This document shows, piece after piece, positions 34,737 through 43,619 of a stretch of DNA of 64,000 nt. The notes under the pieces are model-generated. The model searched no databases. It saw nothing but the letters and a program-made list of their open reading frames with translations, and had not been told where the DNA came from. The stretch covers positions 1-64,000 of the forward strand of contig NZ_JBHTLM010000016.1 of NCBI RefSeq assembly GCF_042678945.1, given 5' to 3'. Made by a program: the position numbers and the translations under genes. Within the stretch, counting starts at the first letter, position 1, and each line of letters begins with the position of its first letter. Source of the DNA: Fontibacillus puldeungensis (GTDB lineage: Bacteria; Bacillota; Bacilli; Paenibacillales; Paenibacillaceae).

Positions 34737-35041
34737 TTACTCCAATATCGCCCTAGCTTGCTGCATTACTTCCATGATAATATCCTCAGCCTTCTGATTC
34801 GCTGTTAGCATTCTAGTGCCTTGTCCCGCCCATAGCGACATGTACTCCGGATTATTCAGCTTAGAAGCAGTATCCCGGATTCAGGCGTCATATAAGCAAC
34901 TCCTAGGGTTCCAAAGCCGCCAGCATTGGACACCGCTGCTACGAGGGAGGGCATATTCGGTATGCCGGCCATACCTGCTAAAAAGATAGGGTACCGAATA
35001 TTAAAATTTCGACATACCTCAGTGCTTAGATGAATCGCCAT
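34737..35041 (-). pseudogene. Nitronate monooxygenase/FMN oxidoreductase remnant with internal deletion
   Basis: The N-terminal part from ATG 35041 reads MAIHLSTEVCRNF, then IRYPIFLAGMAGIPNMPSLVAA and VSNAGGFGTLGV, the typical beginning of a nitronate monooxygenase (FMN barrel). It stops after about 60 codons at 34856. In another frame, immediately downstream, KLNNPEYMSLWAGQGTRML and AEDIIMEVMQQARAILE end at the TAA 34737-34739, matching the C-terminal segment of the same family. About 200 central residues, including most of the barrel, are missing and the frame is shifted. A GGGGGAAA ribosome binding site remains. An intact relative lies at 47969. Confidence 0.8.
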
Positions 35042-35137
35042 AACTTCATTTCCCCCAAGAAAAAGAATCGTTGATACCAGCGTTATGGAATATATAGTAA
35101 ATTGAGTTATGTATTTCATTATATCATGCGCCTTGAT

Positions 35138-35172
35138 AAAAATGTTAAGGAGCCGTGTTTGAACACGACTCC
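35138..35172 (-). terminator. Terminator after the second potassium importer
   Basis: GGAGTCGTGTT and AACACGGCTCC (35149-35172) form an 11-bp stem with one wobble and a tight loop, followed on the minus strand by TTAACATTTTT. It lies 45 bp beyond the importer stop codon. Confidence 0.75.
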
Positions 35173-35216
35173 CATGTACATTTTGCCGCCTTATTGAGCG
35201 GTCTGGATCCCGACTA

Positions 35217-37058
35217 TTATTTACTTAAATGATAAGGCACTGTTGCCACAATAACGTTTTTGCGGTAGAGCAAGTGAGCCCGGATCAAGAGGCTGGACTG
35301 GTTATGCAGGATATTGTGCCAGCCTTTTTTCGGTATAAACTGAGGAATAATGACCGTAACCTGGTAGTTGGATTCATTCGCCTTGTTCTGCACAATATCA
35401 ACGAATTTAAGCAGTGGCTGTACGATGCTCCGATATGGAGAATACAGCGTCACCAATCTAATACCCGGCTGCCAATTCCCCCACTTTTGTTCAAAAATCG
35501 CTTCGTCTTCTCTTTCAAAAGGAATATGCACAGCAATAATCTGATGAGGCGACAATGACTTCGCATAATTGAGCGAATTTTCCACCACATGCGTAATACC
35601 CGCAACAGGAACGATAATGACATTCCCCTCAATCGGTATAGCTGGTACAGAATTCGATACTCTCAGCTGTTCGGCAATCGCCTCGTAATGCTTATGAATT
35701 CGGTGGAAAAAGTAAATAATGATGGGTAAGAACACGAGAACCGGCCATACGCTGCTAAACTTGGTGATGAAGAACATGACACTGACTAACAAACTGATCA
35801 AGGCACCGGTCGTATTGATCAGGAGCTTGTGAACCCAGCCCTCTGGCTTTTCTTTAATCCATTTGACCATCATGCCGGTCTGGGATAACGTAAACGGAAT
35901 GAACACCCCAATGGCATACAACGGTATCAGCATTTCGGTCTGTCCTTTAAACACAATGATCAATATAATCGAAAAAAGTCCGAGAAAAATGATTCCATTG
36001 GAATATCCGAGTCGATCACCACGCACCGTGAACATTCTTGGGACAAACTTATCTTTGGCCAGATTAACCGCGAGCAGCGGGAAAGCAGAATAGCCCGTGT
36101 TGGCGGCAAGAATAAGGATCAAGGCTGTCGTTCCCTGAATAAAGAAGTACATGAAGTTTCGTCCGAAAGTTTGCTCGGCAATTTGAGAAAGCACCGTCAC
36201 TTCTTCACGATGTCCAACTCCGTAGTAATAGGCAAGAATTACTATGCCCGAGAAAAGCAAAGCCAAAATGGTACCCATGGCCATCAGCGTTTTCGCTGCG
36301 TTACGAGGAGAAGGCTCTTTAAAATTAGGAATGGCATTCGAAATGGCCTCAACCCCCGTCAAAGCGGTACATCCGGATGCAAAGGCACGCAATAACAAGA
36401 ACAGACTAATCCCAGCAACCGGGGTGCCGATTGATGTATGAAGGCTTGGCGAGACGTGTCCGGTCAGTATGTTGTAAGCCCCCACACCGATTAGAATAAA
36501 CAGGGCGAGTATGAACAAATAGACGGGCAAGGCAAAAACCGAAGCCGATTCCGTAACCCCTCGCAAATTGAGCGTGGTGATGAGCACGACAAAAGCTACA
36601 GCAATGATGACATTGTAAGGATGTAGACTTGGAAAGGCAGAAGTGATGGCGTCCGTTCCAGCCGATACACTTACAGCTACCGTGAGAATATAGTCCACGA
36701 GCAAGGAACCGCCTGCAATTAAACCTGGAAGTACCCCAAGGTTTTCCTTGGATACGACATAAGCTCCCCCGCCATGTGGATAGGCAAAAATGATCTGACG
36801 ATAAGACAAAATCAGAGCCGCCAACAAAATTAATACTCCGATGGCAATAGGGATTGAGTACCAATAGGCTATTGCGCCAATGGTCATCAGTACCAGCAAA
36901 ATCTGCTCTGGTCCATATGCTACTGAAGACAGGGCATCCGAAGATAAAATTGCCAATGCTTTAACTTTAGTAAGCTTCTGCTCCCCAAGCTCCGTCGACT
37001 TTAAAGGTCGTCCGATAAGAAATCTTTTTATATAGGAAAACACAAATTCCACCGCCAA
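35217..37058 (-). CDS. kimA: KimA-type high-affinity potassium importer
   Basis: A 613-residue APC-superfamily transporter closely matching Bacillus KimA: FLIGRPLKSTELGEQKL, KALAILSSDALSSVAYGPEQIL, FAYPHGGGAYVVSKENLG, the extracellular and membrane core with SGCTALTGVEAISNAIPNF, and a C-terminal cytosolic domain ending NVIVATVPYHLSK. KimA works as an inward-occluded homodimer driven by the proton gradient. Upstream lie a complete c-di-AMP riboswitch and terminator, so the gene is shut off at high c-di-AMP. It is the better KimA orthologue of the two copies in this window. Confidence 0.93.
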   Translation of the reverse strand: MAVEFVFSYIKRFLIGRPLKSTELGEQKLTKVKALAILSSDALSSVAYGPEQILLVLMTIGAIAYWYSIPIAIGVLILLAALILSYRQIIFAYPHGGGAYVVSKENLGVLPGLIAGGSLLVDYILTVAVSVSAGTDAITSAFPSLHPYNVIIAVAFVVLITTLNLRGVTESASVFALPVYLFILALFILIGVGAYNILTGHVSPSLHTSIGTPVAGISLFLLLRAFASGCTALTGVEAISNAIPNFKEPSPRNAAKTLMAMGTILALLFSGIVILAYYYGVGHREEVTVLSQIAEQTFGRNFMYFFIQGTTALILILAANTGYSAFPLLAVNLAKDKFVPRMFTVRGDRLGYSNGIIFLGLFSIILIIVFKGQTEMLIPLYAIGVFIPFTLSQTGMMVKWIKEKPEGWVHKLLINTTGALISLLVSVMFFITKFSSVWPVLVFLPIIIYFFHRIHKHYEAIAEQLRVSNSVPAIPIEGNVIIVPVAGITHVVENSLNYAKSLSPHQIIAVHIPFEREDEAIFEQKWGNWQPGIRLVTLYSPYRSIVQPLLKFVDIVQNKANESNYQVTVIIPQFIPKKGWHNILHNQSSLLIRAHLLYRKNVIVATVPYHLSK

Positions 37059-37131
37059 TATCCTTATTTTTAGTTAGTTTCCCCTTTAGCATTTCAAAAC
37101 ATTTTAATGCCTTCAGTCCAAATTTAGGCAC

Positions 37132-37155
37132 AAAAAAACACAGGGTATCCCTGTG
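37132..37155 (-). terminator. Expression-platform terminator of riboswitch 2
   Basis: CACAGGG (37139-37145) and CCCTGTG (37149-37155) form a perfect stem, followed on the minus strand by T7 (37138-37132). An overlapping alternative pairing between TAGGCACA and TGTGCCTA is also possible. It sits between the c-di-AMP aptamer and kimA. Confidence 0.85.
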
Positions 37156-37184
37156 CCTAATTTCACAAGTTGTAAACCCACTCC

Positions 37185-37362
37185 TGACCAACGCTTACGA
37201 GGTTAGCTGTCGGATGCGGACGGCAAGAGTCGCCCTACTTGATCACGGTGCCATTTACAGACGCCTTTTCAAGATTAACCCCAAATAAGTCCCAAGCCCA
37301 AACCTAGGCCGGTTCCATATACGGTTCCCCCGTTTTCCTTACGGAAATTCAGCGATTATGAA
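37185..37362 (-). promoter_or_regulatory. ydaO/yuaA-type c-di-AMP riboswitch 2
   Basis: On the minus strand the element begins ATCGCTGAATTTCCGTAAGG, continues with CGGGGGAACCGTAT, a long variable arm with GGGGTTAATCTTG, then AGTAGGGCGACTC, and ends CCGACAGCTAACCTCGTAAGCG, all conserved ydaO-class core elements in order. It is about 30 nt longer than riboswitch 1 in the central arm. A terminator and kimA follow directly. Confidence 0.94.
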
Positions 37363-37609
37363 TTTTATGAATTTTTTCAAGAAGCAAATAAAATCATACG
37401 TTCCAGGTTAAGGTTTGTAAAGGCAATGTAGGTGAGATGGAAGATAAAAATGATTCATTAAGCGCTCATAAACCGTTTACATTTACTTATTGCTCCTTGA
37501 ATCGAGGTTTCTTGCATGGTTAGTGCTATTTTCTGAAAAAAATAAAATTGGAATGGAGAGGATCTACGGTATAAAATATATGCAAATCACCAAAAAGGGG
37601 GATTTTGAT

Positions 37610-38281
37610 ATGTGCGGACGCTTTACGATCACGCTGCCGATCAATGAATTAATCCTACGTTACATCATTGAAGATTCAAAAATCATCAACTATAAACCAA
37701 GATATAACGTGGCTCCGATGCAGAACGTACTTGCGGTTATATCCGGCAAAATGGGCCAGCGGTTAGGTGAGCTTCGCTGGGGGCTTGTACCAGAGTGGGC
37801 CAAGGATCAGAGCATGGGTAGCAAAATGATCAATGCCCGTGCGGAATCGTTGGCGGACAAGCCGTCCTTCCGTCAACTGCTCGCATCGCGCCGCTGCATC
37901 ATCCCAGCCGATGGTTTTTACGAATGGAAACAGGAAGTAGAGCGTAAGCAGCCCTATCGGATCATGATGCAAGATGGGAGTATTTTTTCCTTTGCCGGAC
38001 TCTACGACATATGGAGCGACCCGAATGGTAATAAATTAGCCACCTGCACAATCATCACAACCGAACCTAATTCGCTGATGGCAGGTATTCATAACCGGAT
38101 GCCCGCTATTCTTCGCCCAGATGATGAGGCGATGTGGCTTAATCGAGATAATACCGATGTTCATTTCTTGAAGAGTTTACTTAAACCCTACGATGCTACG
38201 AAAATGAGAGCCTACCCCGTATCATCGGCTGTAGGAAATGTAAGAAACGATTCAAGAGAGTTAATAGAGGAAATAAAATAA
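37610..38281 (+). CDS. yedK: SRAP/YedK-type abasic-site processing protein
   Basis: A 223-residue SOS-response-associated peptidase (HMCES/YedK family), which forms a thiazolidine cross-link with abasic sites in single-stranded DNA and shields them. The catalytic Cys2 is exposed after removal of Met (MCGRFT), and N75 (INARAES), E105 (DGFYEW) and H161 (GIHNRMP) match the active site. The start is fixed by the need for Cys2: ATG 37610, with AAGGGGG upstream; the frame is open for 40 further codons upstream but is not conserved. No LexA box was visible in the promoter region. Confidence 0.93.
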   Translation: MCGRFTITLPINELILRYIIEDSKIINYKPRYNVAPMQNVLAVISGKMGQRLGELRWGLVPEWAKDQSMGSKMINARAESLADKPSFRQLLASRRCIIPADGFYEWKQEVERKQPYRIMMQDGSIFSFAGLYDIWSDPNGNKLATCTIITTEPNSLMAGIHNRMPAILRPDDEAMWLNRDNTDVHFLKSLLKPYDATKMRAYPVSSAVGNVRNDSRELIEEIK

Positions 38282-38282
38282 G

Positions 38283-38909
38283 CTATCGGATTTCGGCCTT
38301 TAACCCAAGACAGCTAGGAATGTCCGGTCGATAGGTCAACCTGGCGATCTCCAGCACTTGTTCCGTCATGTATTTGTCGGAGTATCTATACCCGGTTTGA
38401 ACCCAATAAGTGATCACTCCCATAAGAGCGAAAACGTTCTGGTTGATTAGAATCTCCCGATTGATATGGGACGGAATTTCCGGAAACAGCAGCTCATAAT
38501 CATGATGGAAAACTTCCTGCAGGGTTTCCCCCAGTTTCTCCTGAAAACCTAGGGCCTTTTCTTTCAAAAATAAACTGAATGCCGCCGAATGTTCGGAGAC
38601 ATATTGAAAGATTTTTAACGATGAATCGGATAAACGGCGCATATCGTGATGGTCTCTTTTTCCTTCATAAGGCTCCTCGAACGCTTTCTTGAAGCCATCC
38701 ACCGTTTCCTGAAGTATTTCATCCAGGAGATCCTCTTTGTATTGATAGTGTTTATAAAAAGTTCCCCTCGTATATCCCGCTCTTGTAACGACTTCGGTAA
38801 TCGTTATTTCCCGCAATGCCTTCTCGTTAAGGATCGCGATCAGGGCTTCTTTCAGCGCTTTTTTCGTTCGAATGACTCCTTGATTGACCTTCTTAGCACC
38901 CATGAACAT
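38283..38909 (-). CDS. TetR-family transcriptional regulator
   Basis: A 208-residue TetR-family regulator. The N-terminal helix-turn-helix reads ITEVVTRAGYTRGTFYKHYQYKEDLLDEIL (about 35-65); the C-terminal ligand domain includes an ISxNVFALMGVITYWVQTGY-like helix of the TetR_C_7/YcaO-adjacent type seen in Firmicutes. It is divergent from the SDR gene at 39080 across 170 bp containing an inverted repeat, so it likely represses that gene and itself. It converges on yedK, leaving 1 bp between them. Confidence 0.88.
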   Translation of the reverse strand: MFMGAKKVNQGVIRTKKALKEALIAILNEKALREITITEVVTRAGYTRGTFYKHYQYKEDLLDEILQETVDGFKKAFEEPYEGKRDHHDMRRLSDSSLKIFQYVSEHSAAFSLFLKEKALGFQEKLGETLQEVFHHDYELLFPEIPSHINREILINQNVFALMGVITYWVQTGYRYSDKYMTEQVLEIARLTYRPDIPSCLGLKAEIR

Positions 38910-38963
38910 TCCTCTCCCTAATGTATATTGTCACCGCTTTTTTAGACGTTGTACGGGCGTTTC

Positions 38964-38977
38964 GTTCATTCGTGAAC
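38964..38977. promoter_or_regulatory. Candidate TetR operator (GTTCA-N4-TGAAC)
   Basis: Inverted repeat GTTCATTCGTGAAC in the 170-bp divergent spacer between the TetR gene and the SDR gene. Symmetric, short, and centrally placed. Assignment rests on position and symmetry only. Confidence 0.4.
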
Positions 38978-39079
38978 ATTGCGCCACGCGATGTAAATTG
39001 AAGAATGTGCTTACTACTATATAATATAAAATTGCTTCAAATTCAAATATCTTAGGTTTAATAATAGGGGGTTTTAACT

Positions 39080-39841
39080 ATGAAACTTCAAGGAAAAGTA
39101 GCTGTAGTGACAGGAGCAGGGTCCGGCATGGGAAAGGCCATCGCAATTTTATATGCACAGGAAGGCGCAAAAGTCGTAGTAGCCGATATCAATCCATCCG
39201 CTGTTAACGACGTTGTAGCAGAAATCAAAAATGCGGGCGGTGAAGGGACCGGTGTCATTGTTAACGTGGCAAAACGGGCTGAGGTCGAGAGTATGATTGA
39301 AACCGCTGTCACTTCCTACGGTTCACTTGATATTCTCGTAAACAACGCTGGCATCATGGACAACTTTACACCTGTCGGAGATGTAACGGATGAGCACTGG
39401 GATCGACTTCAGGATATTAATCTCAAGGGACCGTTCATGGCATGCCGCGCAGCCATTAACATTATGAAAGACCAGCCTCATGGTGGCGTCATCATTAACA
39501 ATGCTTCCGTCGGCGGCCTGTTTGGTGCCAGAGGCGGCGCTGCATATGTTGCGGCGAAGCATGGTTTAGTCGGCTTGACGAAAAATATTGCATCCACCTA
39601 CGGTCGTGAAGGCGGCAATATCCGCTGCAACGCTATTGCACCGGGAGGAGTTAAGACGAATATTCAATCCTCCATCACTGCCCCGCATCCACTCGGTATG
39701 GCAGCAATCGGCGATGTAGGCCAAGGGCCATTAGCTGATCCTATGGAGATCGCACGGGTCGCTCTTTTCCTGGGATCGGATGATTCAAGCTTCATCAATG
39801 GTGATGTTGTTAAAGCGGACGGCGGTTGGACGGCTCGATAA
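39080..39841 (+). CDS. SDR-family NAD(P)-dependent oxidoreductase
   Basis: A 253-residue classical SDR. The cofactor motif TGAGSGMG (about 11-18), NNAG (about 88-91), catalytic Ser in INNASVGG, and Tyr-x-x-x-Lys in AAYVAAKHG are all present; it ends with DGGWTAR. It resembles glucose-1-dehydrogenase or 3-oxoacyl-reductase-like enzymes, with unknown natural substrate. Ribosome binding site GGGGG lies upstream of ATG. Its divergent TetR neighbour suggests induction by a xenobiotic. Confidence 0.9.
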   Translation: MKLQGKVAVVTGAGSGMGKAIAILYAQEGAKVVVADINPSAVNDVVAEIKNAGGEGTGVIVNVAKRAEVESMIETAVTSYGSLDILVNNAGIMDNFTPVGDVTDEHWDRLQDINLKGPFMACRAAINIMKDQPHGGVIINNASVGGLFGARGGAAYVAAKHGLVGLTKNIASTYGREGGNIRCNAIAPGGVKTNIQSSITAPHPLGMAAIGDVGQGPLADPMEIARVALFLGSDDSSFINGDVVKADGGWTAR

Positions 39842-39857
39842 GGACTTCTGTGCTGTG

Positions 39858-39900
39858 AAAAAAGGCGAAACGCAAGGTAAATCCCTGTGTTTCGCCCTTT
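39858..39900. terminator. Terminator between the SDR and MATE genes
   Basis: GGCGAAAC (39864-39871) and GTTTCGCC (39889-39896) form the outer stem, extended by AAGG/CCCT pairing inside, flanked by A6 on one side and TTT on the other. It overlaps the end of the converging MATE gene and can act on both strands. Confidence 0.75.
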
Positions 39901-41283
39901 CTATATGGCTCGAAATTGCATCCATTTTTTGCTGAAATACCGATATATAAAAAATACCGCTCGCGCGATCCAGTCTATGAACATGGCTACCCACGTACCA
40001 AACACTTCCATATGGAAGTAATCACCTAGCAAATAAGCCATGACGATCCGGCAAACGAACATGGTCGTAATACCGATCACCATGGGATACCGGGCATCGC
40101 CGGAAGCCCGGAAAGTGACGGGCAAAGTATAGGCTAGCGGCCAAATAAAGCTGGCACATATCCCGTGCCACAACACGATTTTCGTCGTAAGGGATGCCGT
40201 AATTTCAGACAAGCCATATAAATGCAAAATGACCGGAAGCAACGCCAAAACTATCGCGTTCATCACTATCTGCGAGATATATACGATAATCAATATTTTC
40301 CTATTATAATATTTTGCCTGTTCGTAATCGCCTGAACCGACGCATCTGGCTATGACCGCAGTAAGTCCAAGGTTAATCGCTATTCCGGGCAGAACTTGGA
40401 ACAAGACAATTGTGCCGCCTACGGCATTGGCAGCTATAGCCGCCGTCCCAAAAGTGGAGACCAGACTCAGCACAAGAATTCTACCAATTTGGAACAGACT
40501 GTTCTCTATTCCGTACGGTACTCCGATATTCAAGATTCTCTTGATCATCGACCACTGAAATTTTATTTTTATACTTTTCTCAATATACAGCGGATGTTTA
40601 TGGTTCATGGCGAGTAGGATGATTACAACTGCACCAATGATCCGGGAAATCAAGGTCGGTATGGCTACCCCTTCGGTACCGAAGTGAAGCCCGTAAAGTA
40701 ACAGGGCATTTCCGGCTACATTAATCCCGTTCACATGTAAAGCTACCTTCATGGACACCTTCGAATTTCCCATCGTACGGAAAATAGCTGCTCCGACATT
40801 GTAAAGGGCTAAAAACGGTACGGATGCCGTGACAATCATTAAATAGGTATTGGCATGACCTCGTACTTCATCGGAAATTTGCCCAAACAGAGAATACAAA
40901 ATAAACGGCTTTACTAAATATACGATTATCATAACTACGATGGAGATTGCGCCAACAAACCATACCATCTGATTAGCCGCTTCGCGGGCCTCTTTCATTT
41001 GCTTCTTTCCCATATATTGTCCGGCAATGACCGCACCGCCTGTAGCCAGCGCAGCAAATAAATTAATCAGCAGCGCCATGATAAAATCCACGAGGGAAAC
41101 CCCGGACACCGCAGCCTCCCCAACATATGCCACCATAATGGATGCGGCCAGTCCGACCAAAAATTCCAGCAGTTGCTCAACCATCAACGGAAGAAACAGC
41201 TTGAACAAATCCCGGTTTGAAAATAAATAGCTGCTTTTCCCTGCTCTCCCTATACCTATCTCTCTAACTTCTATCTGCTCCAT
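39901..41283 (-). CDS. MATE-family multidrug exporter
   Basis: A 460-residue transporter of the MATE family, which exports cationic drugs in exchange for sodium ions or protons. Twelve hydrophobic segments are visible, beginning LFKLFLPLMVEQLLEFLVGLAASIMVAYVGEAAVSGVSLVD, a conserved N-terminal helix pair of the family. The two six-helix halves are separated near residue 230-245. The gene stands alone on the minus strand with an ATG at 41283; the nearby AraC gene is divergent across a 360-bp spacer. Confidence 0.9.
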   Translation of the reverse strand: MEQIEVREIGIGRAGKSSYLFSNRDLFKLFLPLMVEQLLEFLVGLAASIMVAYVGEAAVSGVSLVDFIMALLINLFAALATGGAVIAGQYMGKKQMKEAREAANQMVWFVGAISIVVMIIVYLVKPFILYSLFGQISDEVRGHANTYLMIVTASVPFLALYNVGAAIFRTMGNSKVSMKVALHVNGINVAGNALLLYGLHFGTEGVAIPTLISRIIGAVVIILLAMNHKHPLYIEKSIKIKFQWSMIKRILNIGVPYGIENSLFQIGRILVLSLVSTFGTAAIAANAVGGTIVLFQVLPGIAINLGLTAVIARCVGSGDYEQAKYYNRKILIIVYISQIVMNAIVLALLPVILHLYGLSEITASLTTKIVLWHGICASFIWPLAYTLPVTFRASGDARYPMVIGITTMFVCRIVMAYLLGDYFHMEVFGTWVAMFIDWIARAVFFIYRYFSKKWMQFRAI

Positions 41284-41642
41284 ATAACCACATTCCTTAA
41301 GGTGCTATTTCGTGTCATTAACCTTATTCAGGTTTGTTTACTCCTAAACTGCGGCAACCTCCATTTCCGGCAATTCAGCTAACTTTACAACCAAATCTTC
41401 CTGTGACCAAGCTTTACATATTCCATTGGATCATCCTAGCTTTCAGACTAAATTACGAAGCTTGTTTTGCTTCATCAAAGCTGTCGTTATTGCCTAAGAA
41501 CATAAGATCATTATGAGACAAACCATAAAAAAACCGTTATCCCGATTGTCTTAAATCATTGCCTAATCCTCTTACTACCACTAACATCTTGAACGCAGAA
41601 GCCCTATAATTGAACAAAGATTATCGTAATAAGGAGGAGCCT
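41284..41642. other. Intergenic spacer between MATE and AraC genes
   Basis: About 360 bp between two divergent genes. I see no conserved reading frame and no convincing hairpin terminator; the only notable elements are an A-rich tract near 41528 and the AAGGAGG ribosome binding site of the AraC gene. Confidence 0.5.
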
Positions 41643-42557
41643 ATGGCTGAACTAAGTAGCCGGCAGAGTGATTTGGCTGACGTGATCAAGCGTCATACGA
41701 CCGCAGATGGAGTATGGGAGACCGCCATACCTTCTTTATTTTTTATTCGAAGCTTTCACATAACCGAACCCGTATACAGAGTGTACAAGCCTTCTTTATG
41801 TATCATAGCCCAAGGTTTGAAAGAGGTTCTGCTGGCACAGGAACGCTATCAGTACGGTCCCGATGACTACCTTCTAGCATCTATGGACTTGCCAGTGATG
41901 GGCCAAGTGATTAAAGCATCTTCCGATGTGCCGTACTTAAGCATCAAGCTTGAATTCTCTCAAAGCGAAATATTAGAGGTTATCAACGACTCGGAAATTC
42001 AAATTCCACCGAAGGAAAATGCGAAACGGGCGCTATTTGTCGGTCAAATCGAGTCATCCATCTTGGATGCGGTCCACAGATTAACCCGATTGTTGGATCA
42101 TCCCAAAGATATCCCGTACCTGGCCCCCATCTACAAAAAAGAAATTTTGTACAGGCTTATGCAAGGGCAATATGGGGCTGCGCTAGCGCAAATCGCTATG
42201 GAAGGGAGCAGCACCTACCGAATCAGAGAAGGAATCGAACAAATCATCAAACATTGGGATAAGCCCTTGCGCATTGGGGAGCTTGCAGAAATCGCGAATA
42301 TGAGTGTCTCCTCGTTCCACAGACACTTTAAAGAAGTCACCGCGATGAGCCCAATTCAATTTCAAAAACAGCTTAGACTGCAGGGAGCCAGACGTATCTT
42401 GCTATCCGAATTAACGGATGCTGCTGATGTCGCTTACCGGGTAGGCTACGAAAGTGCGTCCCAATTCAGCCGTGAATATGCCCGTATGTTCGGTTATCCG
42501 CCAAGAACAGACATTAAGCGGTTGACGGAAAAATACGACCAAAGAATTAACGTATAA
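41643..42557 (+). CDS. AraC-family regulator with AraC_N sensor domain
   Basis: A 304-residue regulator. The N-terminal AraC_N-type cupin (about 15-185) includes VYKPSLCIIAQGLKEVLLAQERYQYGPDDYLLASMDLPV, a characteristic of the AraC_N family; the C-terminal DNA-binding part (about 200-300) has two helix-turn-helices, MSVSSFHRHFKEVTAMSPIQFQK and VAYRVGYESASQFSREYARMFG. The start at 41643 has AAGGAGGAG upstream; the frame extends 11 further codons without conservation. Members often control aldehyde or alcohol oxidoreductases; the AKR gene nearby is convergent and is not an obvious target. Confidence 0.9.
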   Translation: MAELSSRQSDLADVIKRHTTADGVWETAIPSLFFIRSFHITEPVYRVYKPSLCIIAQGLKEVLLAQERYQYGPDDYLLASMDLPVMGQVIKASSDVPYLSIKLEFSQSEILEVINDSEIQIPPKENAKRALFVGQIESSILDAVHRLTRLLDHPKDIPYLAPIYKKEILYRLMQGQYGAALAQIAMEGSSTYRIREGIEQIIKHWDKPLRIGELAEIANMSVSSFHRHFKEVTAMSPIQFQKQLRLQGARRILLSELTDAADVAYRVGYESASQFSREYARMFGYPPRTDIKRLTEKYDQRINV

Positions 42558-42595
42558 GGCTCACCATAACGAAAACAGCTTTAACGCAAATACAA

Positions 42596-42640
42596 AAGCG
42601 GCAACCTGGACTTAAGTAAAGCCTCAGGTTGCCGCTTCTT
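42596..42640. terminator. Bidirectional terminator between AraC and AKR genes
   Basis: AAGCGGCAACCT (42596-42607) and AGGTTGCCGCTT (42626-42637) pair perfectly over 12 bp with an 18-nt loop, with short T-rich and A-rich flanks. It lies between two converging genes. Confidence 0.85.
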
Positions 42641-42648
42641 AATGAGGA

Positions 42649-43500
42649 TTAACTCTCAAATTTTGCATTGCCCAGCCATTTCACCATTTCAGGATCGTTG
42701 TGGGAGAAGAACAAGCTCTTGTTCGTATCCAATGCAGCAATACACTCCATATCCTCTCCGCTTAAGGTAAAATCAAAAATATTAAAGTTCTCGATGATTC
42801 TTTCTTTATGAACCGATTTTGGAATTACAACGACGTCTCTTTGGGTCAACCAGCGTAAAATCACCTGGGCAACGGATTTATTGTATTTCTCGGCGATGGA
42901 CACTAAAACTTCATTCTGGAAGATGTTATTTCTTCCTTCAGCAAAAGGTCCCCACGATTCGATCTGCACACTGTTTTCTTTCATATACTTGGCGCTTTCG
43001 ATTTGCTGGTTGAAAGGATGCGTCTCAATCTGGTTGACGGCTGGAGTTACTTTATTGTGAATCATCAAATCCACCAGGCGATCCATTTGGAAGTTGCTAA
43101 CTCCGATCGCTCTGATTTTCCCCTCATGATACAACTCCTCCATCGCTCGCCAAGAACCGTATACATCCCCAAAAGGCTGATGAATAAGGTACAAATCCAA
43201 ATAATCCAGTTGCAATTTTTGCAGTGATTTAGCAAAAGCTTGCTTTGCGCTCTCATAGCCGGCGTCTTGAATCCAGAGTTTGGTAGTCACAAATATTTCT
43301 TCCCGTGGCACGCCGCTCCGTTTGATCGCTCTACCGACCGCTTCCTCATTTTGATAAGCTGCAGCGGTATCAATCAGACGATAGCCGGCCATCAGGGCAT
43401 CGTAAACGCTTTGTTCACATTCCATCGCATCGGGAATTTGATACACACCAAAGCCGAGGATCGGCATCTCAACACCATTGTTCAAGATTACTTTTTGCAT
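42649..43500 (-). CDS. Aldo/keto reductase
   Basis: A 283-residue NADPH-dependent aldo/keto reductase with the full catalytic tetrad: D44 (LIDTAAAY), Y49, K74 (VTTKLW) and H107 (YLIHQPFG), plus the C-terminal cofactor motif VVIPKSVHKERI. It resembles Bacillus YtbE/YvgN enzymes that reduce methylglyoxal and other aldehydes. Upstream on the minus strand lies a MerR-type promoter with a 19-bp spacer and palindrome, so the divergent MerR regulator is the likely activator, as in AdhR-type aldehyde responses. Confidence 0.93.
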   Translation of the reverse strand: MQKVILNNGVEMPILGFGVYQIPDAMECEQSVYDALMAGYRLIDTAAAYQNEEAVGRAIKRSGVPREEIFVTTKLWIQDAGYESAKQAFAKSLQKLQLDYLDLYLIHQPFGDVYGSWRAMEELYHEGKIRAIGVSNFQMDRLVDLMIHNKVTPAVNQIETHPFNQQIESAKYMKENSVQIESWGPFAEGRNNIFQNEVLVSIAEKYNKSVAQVILRWLTQRDVVVIPKSVHKERIIENFNIFDFTLSGEDMECIAALDTNKSLFFSHNDPEMVKWLGNAKFES

Positions 43501-43555
43501 ATGGAGTCCTCCTATTTTTTCATTTACAATTTCAGCTCACTTGGGCTATAGTATG

Positions 43556-43586
43556 AGTCTATTCCCTTCGAGTTACTCGAAGTCAA
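43556..43586 (-). promoter_or_regulatory. MerR-type promoter with 19-bp spacer
   Basis: Minus-strand -35 TTGACT (43586-43581) and -10 TAGACT (43561-43556) are separated by exactly 19 bp. The palindrome CTTCGAGTTACTCGAAG (43566-43582) fills the spacer and reaches into the -35. Over-long spacing with a dyad between the hexamers is the standard architecture of MerR-activated promoters. It drives the aldo/keto reductase. Confidence 0.82.
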
Positions 43587-43619
43587 GAGATTCGGAGAAT
43601 TCATTCGAGGAGGGCTCCC

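Noticed and set aside
37363..37609. Possible LexA site before the SRAP gene
   Set aside because: No GAAC-N4-GTTC-like dyad found, so SOS control is not supported by the sequence.
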